From NCBI RefSeq assembly GCF_014773395.1, contig NZ_JACXAF010000019.1, positions 1-64,000 of the forward strand: a stretch of 64,000 nucleotides of DNA, given 5' to 3'. This document shows, in pieces, positions 18,325 to 25,731 of the stretch (the stretch's first letter is position 1; every line of letters starts with the position of its first letter). The notes under the pieces are model-generated. The model did no database searches. It had not been told where the DNA came from and saw only the letters and a list, made by a program, of their open reading frames with translations. The stretch comes from Neiella litorisoli (GTDB taxonomy: Bacteria > Pseudomonadota > Gammaproteobacteria > Enterobacterales > Neiellaceae). The position numbers and the translations under genes were made by a program.

Positions 18325-19874
18325 AAAGCACCCAGCCCTTGGATAAAAATCAAATCATGTAATTGCGGCTTTGAATTCACGACCGCAAATGCAGCGAACA
18401 ACAATGCCAAAGCCACGTTCGCAGCAATAAAGATTCGAGTTTTCTTCTTTTCCCACCGCTGCATGCCTGAATTTTCAGTTGCAGAGACGACACCATAAAT
18501 AGGTAAGCCTGTTGCTTTAGTGAGCGCTTTGGGGCTAGTAATGATTGGTGATAACAAGCTAAACACCACCGAGAGAGCAATCCCGACACCGACACTGGCA
18601 ACCAAGACGCCAATAAGCATGGACAGCCTTGGAGGCCCAGAAGGAGTCCGTTGCAGACTTGGAGCTTTCAACACTCGAAAGGTAATCCCTTCTGTAGATT
18701 GCTCCACTTTTTCAGACATCACGGCAGATTCTTTTCTACCCAAAAGCTGGTAATACTTATCTTTCGTGATGCTGTACGTCCGGTTCAAACCAGTCATCTG
18801 AGCTTCGATTTCAGGAACGAAATCAAGCTTGTCTTGGAGCTCAGAAACTTGCTCCAAATACTGGTCTCGGCGCACTTTCCTAGAGGCAACTGCTGCCGTC
18901 AAACGGTTCACTGTGGCCTTGAGGTCCTGCAAAATTGGATTGCCATCCATACCCGCACTGTTCGATCGACCTGAGAGGAAAGTCCGTTTTTGCTCTAGCA
19001 GCGAATCGAGACGTTTCTGCGTTTCTTGCACCTCAGGGTGCTTCTCAGTGAAACGAACAAGCAGTTGATCCAAGCGGATGCGAAGACTTTCTATGCGGCC
19101 ATCGTATTGAGTTTTAACCGCAGACAAATCTTGCATCGCGAAATCAACCTCACCATTGAGCTGTTTCTTGGCAGTTTCTAATTCCGTTTCTGTTTCCTTC
19201 AACTCAAGTTCAGCTTGCTCCAAACGACTTTTGGCATTCTCTAACGCTCGGAAGTAGCTGCCTTGATTGTTTACCATATATTGAGCGTTATCACGCCTGA
19301 AGTCGGCAAGCCTTCTCTCATCGGCAATTAATCGCTGTTCATATTCAGCAATTTGCTCGTCAAGGAATCGTTGAGCTTGGTCGGTTCCAAGACGCTTTTC
19401 ACCCAAAGTATTCTCGATGAAAACATCGACCGTACCTTGAACGATTTTTTGCGCTAATTTGGGATCATCCCCCCGAAAAGAGATGTTATACATGTTTTGA
19501 CTACCGCCGCCGCTGATGCGAACACCTGAACGAATTTTGTTCAGCAGCTGCCGATATTCAGCATCATTGGTGGTCAGCAAATCAGCATCTGATGCGCGAG
19601 CAATCTTCTCAATATTCTCTTTGGTTTTGATGGTGCGGACTATTAAGCCCAGCTCTTGGCGCGAGTCGGACTGAATCGCCAAGCCTCGAAGCAAGGGCTT
19701 CAACATTGAGCGCGTATCAGCAAAAACACGAGCAGAAGAAGAATACGTATTAGGCAAGGTCGATACATACATGAAACCAATTGGACAAATAATCCAAGTG
19801 GCGATCAGTATGTACCGTCGCTTGAGCCATACTCCACGAAGATACTGAAGTAACTCGTCTAATAAATCCTGCAT
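18321..19874 (-). CDS. XrtA-associated polysaccharide chain-length determinant (PCP/Wzz)
   Basis: A 517-residue inner-membrane polysaccharide co-polymerase. It has an N-terminal Wzz domain with first membrane helix (YILIATWIICPIGFMYVST, about 21-40), a long periplasmic coiled coil (about 165-350) with the family motif FTEKHPEV at 275-282, and a second membrane helix near 435-460 (LSMLIGVLVASVGVGIAL). A further hydrophobic stretch lies near the C-terminus (IFIAANVALALLFAAFAVV). It controls chain length with the tyrosine kinase downstream. It follows the export lipoprotein gene by 25 bases. Confidence 0.92.
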   Translation of the reverse strand: MQDLLDELLQYLRGVWLKRRYILIATWIICPIGFMYVSTLPNTYSSSARVFADTRSMLKPLLRGLAIQSDSRQELGLIVRTIKTKENIEKIARASDADLLTTNDAEYRQLLNKIRSGVRISGGGSQNMYNISFRGDDPKLAQKIVQGTVDVFIENTLGEKRLGTDQAQRFLDEQIAEYEQRLIADERRLADFRRDNAQYMVNNQGSYFRALENAKSRLEQAELELKETETELETAKKQLNGEVDFAMQDLSAVKTQYDGRIESLRIRLDQLLVRFTEKHPEVQETQKRLDSLLEQKRTFLSGRSNSAGMDGNPILQDLKATVNRLTAAVASRKVRRDQYLEQVSELQDKLDFVPEIEAQMTGLNRTYSITKDKYYQLLGRKESAVMSEKVEQSTEGITFRVLKAPSLQRTPSGPPRLSMLIGVLVASVGVGIALSVVFSLLSPIITSPKALTKATGLPIYGVVSATENSGMQRWEKKKTRIFIAANVALALLFAAFAVVNSKPQLHDLIFIQGLGAL

Positions 19875-19899
19875 GAAAAACTACAACTCTGTTGAGAGA

Positions 19900-20547
19900 C
19901 TAGAACCAAGCTTCCGGAATAATCAGGATATCACCAGGCAAGATGTCAACGTTTGCGCCAATGTCTCCATCACGAATAAGCGTATCGAGCTTGAGTGTAT
20001 ACTCCCTCTGAACACCGTTTTCGATGCGGATGAGAGTGGTATCGTCACCATTGGCATAATCAGTTAAACCACCAACGGCGATCATAAGGTCAAGGAGAGT
20101 CATGTTCTCTTTGTAATTGATCGCCTGAGGATTTAGCGCTTCACCGATTACTCGAACCTGTTCACTATAAGGACCGACAAAACCGCCCACCGTGACAGTG
20201 ACGATCGGATCGCGAATGTAGGCACCCAAAATCTTTTCTAGCTCGCGCGCAAGCTGCGTTGGAGTACGACCAGTTGCAGGAATATCCTCGACTAGGCGAG
20301 TTGTAAACATCCCGTCAGGACGGACCGTAAAGGTTCCTGTAACTTCAGGGTTCCGCCAAACGAATACATTCAGCGAGTCGCCCGGACCGATCAGGTAGAA
20401 GTAATCATCAATGTTAGTTGTTAGAGAAGGGTGTGTTGTAGCGGGAGGTAATTGTCCTTTGTCACTCGTTGCACATCCACCGATGGTGGATACAGCAAAC
20501 AACGCAGCCATCAGACCTACAGCTTTGAGGAGGAACTTGTTTTTCAT
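19900..20547 (-). CDS. XrtA exopolysaccharide export lipoprotein (Wza-like)
   Basis: A 215-residue outer-membrane export protein. From the ATG at 20547 (GGAA 6 bases upstream) it has a lipoprotein signal with Cys25 in STIGGC, the Poly_export domain (DYFYLIGPGDSLNVFVWRNPE, ARELEKILGAYIRDPIVTVTV) and a SLBB-like domain (VRVIGEALNPQAINYKENMTLLDLMIAVGGL). Shorter than Wza, as is usual for the XrtA family. It is first of the minus-strand export operon, divergent from the initiating transferase. Confidence 0.92.
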   Translation of the reverse strand: MKNKFLLKAVGLMAALFAVSTIGGCATSDKGQLPPATTHPSLTTNIDDYFYLIGPGDSLNVFVWRNPEVTGTFTVRPDGMFTTRLVEDIPATGRTPTQLARELEKILGAYIRDPIVTVTVGGFVGPYSEQVRVIGEALNPQAINYKENMTLLDLMIAVGGLTDYANGDDTTLIRIENGVQREYTLKLDTLIRDGDIGANVDILPGDILIIPEAWF

Positions 20548-20603
20548 AGCGAATTCCGTCACGCGATTATAGTTATGGCCCGAGGGCCTCTAGCACTTCC
20601 TGT

Positions 20604-20638
20604 GTTGCATAATAATGCGGCAACTGTTGAAATGTAAA
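20604..20638 (-). promoter_or_regulatory. Putative sigma-70 promoter of the export operon, with a dyad over the -10
   Basis: On the minus strand TTTACA (20638-20633) and TATTAT (20614-20609) are 18 bases apart, about 60 bases before the export lipoprotein start. An imperfect dyad, GTTGCAT (20604-20610) with ATGCGGCAAC (20615-20624, two extra bases), spans the -10, as an operator would. The rest of 20548-20763 holds the divergent promoter region and no gene. Confidence 0.4.
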
Positions 20639-20723
20639 TCGCTTGCCCGACAAAAGTTAATTTTTGGTAAGTTGGCGAGAACCTGAGCGCTTGAACAAAG
20701 CTTTAACATTGCGCAAATATCTT

Positions 20724-20729
20724 TATACT
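20724..20729 (+). promoter_or_regulatory. Possible -10 element of the plus-strand XrtA operon
   Basis: TATACT lies 35 bases before the ATG at 20764. The -35 candidates (CTTTAA or TTTAAC, 16-17 bases upstream) are weak, which may mean an activator is needed. ACAGGGAAG provides the ribosome site. Confidence 0.35.
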
Positions 20730-20763
20730 GGCTTCAGCCGGAATAATTACGTACAGGGAAGAC

Positions 20764-22167
20764 ATGGCACGCACTCGATTTCACGACATCCATGCAGGCA
20801 CACAACTGCTTATTGTCGCTGAATTAATCATCCTCACCGCGATTTATGTCATCGGTTTAGAGGCAGATCGTTCTTACTACCCAGATGCGATTCCAAAGTA
20901 TTGGGAAGGCCAGCTGCTTTTGCATTTCGCCTTGTTTGTGCTGCCCATCCAAATCAGCGTGTTATCGCTTGGCTTATATAACCGCAAAATGCGCGAGACG
21001 TTTCGCGGCATCATTCGCCGGATGTTCGTCAGTGTCGCTCTCGGTTACTTCATTTCCACTGCAATTTACGGCATCACTCCTGCTGAAGTTTTGCCGGGCA
21101 ACGTCCGAGAATGGTCTTGCCTAGCGGCATTCATTGCGCTTGTTTCATTACGCTATTTCGCCCAAAGCCTTCGTTATCAGCACCTCGGCCGACAGCGCGT
21201 TTTGATTTTAGGGGCCGGTGAACGAGCCAGCATTATTGAGCGTCGCATGCGCCGTCGCTCTGACCGGGTCAGTTTCGACTTAGTCGGTTTTGTCAAAATG
21301 CGCGGCGACTCCAACAAGGGCATCGAATCCGATCCGATTATTGAATTAAACACTTCGCTCGAAGCCTATGTGTTCGAACATAAGGTTGACGAAATTGTTG
21401 TTGCGGCTGACGAGCGCCGTTCAAATTTGCCTGTCGACAGTCTCTTCCACTGCAAGCTGCATGGCGTTGAAGTGACCGATATTTTGGACTTTATTGAGCG
21501 CGAAACCGGCCAGATCGCGGTCAACCTGATTTACCCGTCTTGGGTCATCTACAGCAATGGTTTCCAATCAACGAACTACCTGCGTAATGCATTCGATTGG
21601 ACCTTCAATACCACGTTAGCGTTGATCGTATTGGCATTGACCTGGCCGTTCATGTTGTTAACTGCGCTTTGCATCAAACTCGAAGATGGCTTTCGGTCAC
21701 CGATTTTGTACAAGCAAGAACGCATTGGCCTGAATGGTAAGCCTTTTAATATTATCAAGTTCCGCAGCATGACTACCGATGCTGAGAAGCACGGCGCACA
21801 AATGGCGGTAAAAGGCGATGCTCGCGTTACTCGTGTTGGTGCAATTATCCGCAAATACCGAATTGATGAACTGCCGCAGCTATACAATGTGTTTCGTGGC
21901 GAAATGGGCTTTGTTGGCCCGCGCCCTGAGCGACCTTACTTTGTCCGCGAATTAGTATTGAGCATTCCTTACTACAACCAGCGACACAACGTAAAACCTG
22001 GCCTCACCGGTTGGGCACAATTGAAATATCCGTACGGTAGCACCGAGGAAGATTCACTGGAGAAACTGAAGTTTGACTTGTATTACATCAAGCACCGCAG
22101 TTTCCTGTTGGACTTGCTGATATTGCTGCGAACGCTGGAAATTGTCATTTTCGGCAAAGGCATTTAA
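20764..22167 (+). CDS. XrtA-associated initiating sugar-phosphate transferase (TIGR03013-like)
   Basis: A 467-residue polyprenyl-phosphate sugar transferase that starts repeat-unit assembly on undecaprenyl phosphate. It has four to five N-terminal membrane helices, a CoA-binding-like domain (QRVLILGAGERASIIERRM, about 154-172), a fifth helix (LALIVLALTWPFMLLTALCI) and the C-terminal bacterial sugar transferase domain with PILYKQERIGLNGKPFNIIKFRSM, YRIDELPQLYNVFRGEMGFVGPRPERP and PGLTGWAQ. It is first of the plus-strand operon. The sugar cannot be read from sequence. Confidence 0.92.
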   Translation: MARTRFHDIHAGTQLLIVAELIILTAIYVIGLEADRSYYPDAIPKYWEGQLLLHFALFVLPIQISVLSLGLYNRKMRETFRGIIRRMFVSVALGYFISTAIYGITPAEVLPGNVREWSCLAAFIALVSLRYFAQSLRYQHLGRQRVLILGAGERASIIERRMRRRSDRVSFDLVGFVKMRGDSNKGIESDPIIELNTSLEAYVFEHKVDEIVVAADERRSNLPVDSLFHCKLHGVEVTDILDFIERETGQIAVNLIYPSWVIYSNGFQSTNYLRNAFDWTFNTTLALIVLALTWPFMLLTALCIKLEDGFRSPILYKQERIGLNGKPFNIIKFRSMTTDAEKHGAQMAVKGDARVTRVGAIIRKYRIDELPQLYNVFRGEMGFVGPRPERPYFVRELVLSIPYYNQRHNVKPGLTGWAQLKYPYGSTEEDSLEKLKFDLYYIKHRSFLLDLLILLRTLEIVIFGKGI

Positions 22168-22179
22168 CCGAGAATTGTC

Positions 22180-23034
22180 ATGACGCAGTCGACCTCTATT
22201 GTGAATGCAATGACAGTAGACGTGGAAGACTACTTCCATGTCTCTGCGTTTAGTCGCCAAGTAGCACTTGAGGACTGGGGCAAACGGTTTCCATTACGGG
22301 TGGAAGCAAGCACTCATAAAACCCTCGAGCTGTTCGATAAACACCAAGTGAAAGCAACGTTTTTTATTCTTGGTTGGGTAGCCGAACAATGTCCCTCACT
22401 GATCAAAGCGATTGCCGAACAAGGTCACGAAGTGGCCTGTCATGGCTACGCTCATCAGCGTGCAACTGAGCAAGACCGCGACACCTTTACCAAGGACGTT
22501 GCTCGCTGTAAGCACTTTTTGGAAGATCTAACTGGCCATCCAGTGGTCGGTTATCGCGCGCCGTCATTCTCTTTTGATGAGCGCAATGAATGGGCCTTTG
22601 ACGTCATCAAAGAGCTAGGCTTTTCATATAGCTCAAGCACCTACCCAGTAAAACATGACTTATATGGCGTGCCGGACTGGCCTCGTTTCAAACACTTACG
22701 GCCCGAAGGCATCACTGAAATCCCGATTCCTACAACGTACATCTCTGGGCGCTCCATTCCTATCGGTGGTGGTGGATACTTCCGTTTGTACCCCTATGCC
22801 CTTAGCAAACAGTTGATCCAACGTTTTTTGCGCCAAGAGCAACAACCCTATAGTTTTTATTTTCATCCATGGGAGCTAGATCCAGACCAGCCGCGGATGA
22901 ACGATGCACCACTCAAGTCGAAGTTTCGTCATTATCTAAACCTCGGCAAAATGGAATCTCGACTGGAGCGCTTACTAACTGATTTTAATTGGTCAACCAT
23001 GCAGCGTGCTTATCAGCTGGAATCTCAACAGTAG
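22180..23034 (+). CDS. XrtA-associated polysaccharide deacetylase
   Basis: A 284-residue NodB-fold enzyme, a CE4 family member. Visible motifs are AMTVDVEDYFHVSAF (metal/base Asp), ATFFILGWVAEQ, the metal site in EVACHGYAHQ, GYRAPSFS and SFYFHPWELD. It carries no signal peptide, which is normal for this XrtA family. It follows the initiating transferase by 12 bases. Confidence 0.92.
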   Translation: MTQSTSIVNAMTVDVEDYFHVSAFSRQVALEDWGKRFPLRVEASTHKTLELFDKHQVKATFFILGWVAEQCPSLIKAIAEQGHEVACHGYAHQRATEQDRDTFTKDVARCKHFLEDLTGHPVVGYRAPSFSFDERNEWAFDVIKELGFSYSSSTYPVKHDLYGVPDWPRFKHLRPEGITEIPIPTTYISGRSIPIGGGGYFRLYPYALSKQLIQRFLRQEQQPYSFYFHPWELDPDQPRMNDAPLKSKFRHYLNLGKMESRLERLLTDFNWSTMQRAYQLESQQ

Positions 23035-23056
23035 TCAAGGAAGTAGGCGCAGCAGG

Positions 23057-24256
23057 ATGAAGCAACCGTTACTCTATTTATGTCATCGCATTCCATATCC
23101 GCCCAACAAAGGCGATAAGATACGTTCATTTAATCAGCTAGCGTATTTATCGAAAGAATTTGACGTTTATCTTGGCTGCTTTGTCGATGAGCCAAGCGAC
23201 ATGGCATACACCAAAAAGCTGTCCCAGTACGTCAAAGGCATGTATGTATTGCCGCTGAATAAGCGTCACGCGACCTTCCGCGGCGTCCTTAAAATGGGCC
23301 GCAAGCAACCAATTACGCTGCCTTATTATTTTGATCCCAAAATGGCGCAATGGGTTAACAACACCATCGCCAATTTCGCCATCCGAGACGTGCTGGTGTA
23401 TTGCTCATCAATGGCCCAGTACGTCGATAGCCCGCAATATCAAAAGCTCAACCGAGTCATCGACTTTGTCGATTTGGACTCCGACAAGTGGCGCCAATAC
23501 TCGAAAAACAAAAACTTCCCGATGAGCTGGGTTTATAACCGCGAATTTCGCACCTTGCTCGCTTACGAGCAGCAATTGACCGAGCAGTTTGATGCCAGCG
23601 TGTTTATTTCCTCCAATGAAGTCGAGCTGTTTTGTGAATTAAGCGGCATCAGCAGCCACAGCCGCGTGCACGCCATATCCAATGGTGTTGATCTGGACTA
23701 CTTCGATCCTGCCAAAGTCGCCCCAATGAGCAGCTCTGAAAACACCCCAACCGTGGTATTTACCGGAGCAATGGATTACTGGGCAAATGTCGATGCCGTT
23801 CGCTGGTTCGTCAAACACGTTTGGCCTTATGTCACCAAACAAGTCAAGCAAGCCAAGTTACTTATCGTCGGTTCAAACCCAAGCGATAAAATCCGCGAAC
23901 TGGATGCCTTTGCCAACATTGAAGTAACAGGCCGCGTTGACGACATTCGCAGCTACATTCAAACCGGCTGGGTTTCCATTGCGCCGATGCGCATCGCCCG
24001 TGGCATCCAAAACAAAGTACTCGAAGCCATGGCCATGGAAGTTCCTGTTGTCGCGACCAGTTTGGCAATGGAGGGGCTGACCACCACGCAAGGTTGCAAT
24101 CTGACAATCGAAGACAACGAACAACTCTTTGCGAATGCCGTGGTTGCGCGCCTAAAACAACGCAAAACAGCACCAGAGAATCGCCAGTGGGTGATCAAGA
24201 ACTATCGCTGGGAAGAACAGTTACATCACTTGAAAGACCTATTGAAGAGTCCATGA
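23057..24256 (+). CDS. XrtA-associated glycosyltransferase (TIGR03087-like, GT4)
   Basis: About 399 residues from the ATG at 23057 (MKQPLLYLCHRIPYPPNKGD). An upstream in-frame extension overlaps the deacetylase and is rejected. The N-terminus HRIPYPPNKGDKIRSF is characteristic of this XrtA transferase. The C-terminal GT-B domain shows TVVFTGAMDYWANVDAVRWF, VGSNPSDKIRELD and IARGIQNKVLEAMAMEVPVV. The stop overlaps xrtA (ATGA). Confidence 0.92.
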   Translation: MKQPLLYLCHRIPYPPNKGDKIRSFNQLAYLSKEFDVYLGCFVDEPSDMAYTKKLSQYVKGMYVLPLNKRHATFRGVLKMGRKQPITLPYYFDPKMAQWVNNTIANFAIRDVLVYCSSMAQYVDSPQYQKLNRVIDFVDLDSDKWRQYSKNKNFPMSWVYNREFRTLLAYEQQLTEQFDASVFISSNEVELFCELSGISSHSRVHAISNGVDLDYFDPAKVAPMSSSENTPTVVFTGAMDYWANVDAVRWFVKHVWPYVTKQVKQAKLLIVGSNPSDKIRELDAFANIEVTGRVDDIRSYIQTGWVSIAPMRIARGIQNKVLEAMAMEVPVVATSLAMEGLTTTQGCNLTIEDNEQLFANAVVARLKQRKTAPENRQWVIKNYRWEEQLHHLKDLLKSP

Positions 24257-25707
24257 TGAACGCATCGAGCAACCGTACAGCAATCTACATTGCCTTCACG
24301 ATTGTCACCATTTGGTTGCTGGCATTCCATCAAGATCTACTGTCCATGGCTGCCGTTTGGCAGCGCTCAGAAACCTTTGCTCACGGCTATATTATCTATC
24401 CGATTGCCATTTGGTTGATTTGGCGACGACGCTTTTTGCTGCAAGAGGCGAATTACCAAGCGGCGCCGATCATGGCAATTCCGCTATTCGGTTGCTCCCT
24501 GTTTTGGCTGGCTGCAGATGTAGCTAGTGTGCAGGTTGCCGCTCAATTAGCCGCTGTGGTTTGGCTACCACTAACCTTGTGGATGGTGCTTGGTCATAAC
24601 TTCGCTCGGATCTGCTGGTTTCCTTGCTGTTATTTGCTATTCGCCGTGCCGCTCGGTGAAGAGTTGATTCCCCAACTGCAATTGATCACCGCCGATATTA
24701 CCGTGTATCTGCTGGGCCTAACTCAGATCCCGGTGTTTCGCGAAGGCCTTTACATTTCGGTGCCCGGCGGCCTGTTTGAAGTTGCCGTGGCATGCTCCGG
24801 CATTCGCTATCTGATTTCCTCAATCGCGCTGGGCACCCTGTTTGCTCATTTGCAGTTTGTCTCTCCACTGCGCCAGCTCGGCTTTGTCATTCTGTCCGTG
24901 TTGGTGCCGATTGTCGCCAATGGTATCCGCGCTTATTTGATTGTCTTACTGGCTTACATGAGTGATATGCAGTTGGCCACTGGCGTTGATCACATTATCT
25001 ATGGCTGGTTCTTCTTCGGCATCGTCATGTTTATCCTATTCTGGATCGGCAGCTTCTGGCGTCAGGCCCAAGCCGATCCACCAGCCAAAGCCCGAAAAAC
25101 TGGCCATTACGCACTCAATGGCAAGCAATACGGGATTCTAACAATTGCTGCATTGAGCTTACTGCTACCAGCTATCTATCTGAGCTACATCAAGAATATG
25201 ACGGTGCCAAGCTATCAGGTGAATAGCAACTCGTTGGGTCAATCGTTCGAACCCGGCGAACTTTCTAGTTGGCAGCCACGTTTTGCCAATGCCGACGCTT
25301 ATTATCAAGGTGTTGCAGCCAATCAGGCTGAAATCTATCTGGCGCTTTATAACTCAAGTCGGCAAGACAAAGAATTAGTGAACTTCAATCACAAATTGTT
25401 TGACGATGAAATCTGGACACCCGAAGGTTCCAAAATCATTCATGACCAGTTTGGCTCTTATCGAGTCGTTCGTATTACTCGCGCCGACAGCCAAAAAATG
25501 GATGTGCTGTTCTGGTATCAACTCAGCTCAGTTAGCTCTGCCAGCCAAAGCCGAATCAAATTGCAACAGGCATTCGATACCCTGCTGGCTCGCCCCAATA
25601 CCGGCGCCGCTATCGTGCTTGCCGCGCCTCGTAACGAACACTCGCTCAGCGAACTGCAGCAAGTCCGGCAAACATTGCTCGCCTTACCTGCCATCTGGCA
25701 TCAATAA
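24253..25707 (+). CDS. xrtA: Exosortase A with EpsI-type C-terminal domain
   Basis: A membrane transpeptidase-like protease that cuts PEP-CTERM tails and anchors proteins, probably to a lipid-linked glycan. From the ATG at 24253 (ATG 24256 is also possible) it is 484 residues. It has about eight membrane helices, then a soluble EpsI-like domain (about 310-480). The expected Cys-Arg-His residues are present: C181 in VACSGIRYL, R226 in ANGIRAYL and H247 in GVDHIIYGW. No PEP-CTERM tail was seen in any protein in this window, so substrates are elsewhere. Confidence 0.94.
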   Translation: MMNASSNRTAIYIAFTIVTIWLLAFHQDLLSMAAVWQRSETFAHGYIIYPIAIWLIWRRRFLLQEANYQAAPIMAIPLFGCSLFWLAADVASVQVAAQLAAVVWLPLTLWMVLGHNFARICWFPCCYLLFAVPLGEELIPQLQLITADITVYLLGLTQIPVFREGLYISVPGGLFEVAVACSGIRYLISSIALGTLFAHLQFVSPLRQLGFVILSVLVPIVANGIRAYLIVLLAYMSDMQLATGVDHIIYGWFFFGIVMFILFWIGSFWRQAQADPPAKARKTGHYALNGKQYGILTIAALSLLLPAIYLSYIKNMTVPSYQVNSNSLGQSFEPGELSSWQPRFANADAYYQGVAANQAEIYLALYNSSRQDKELVNFNHKLFDDEIWTPEGSKIIHDQFGSYRVVRITRADSQKMDVLFWYQLSSVSSASQSRIKLQQAFDTLLARPNTGAAIVLAAPRNEHSLSELQQVRQTLLALPAIWHQ

Positions 25708-25731
25708 GTCAGCGATCATGGATAGCAATTG

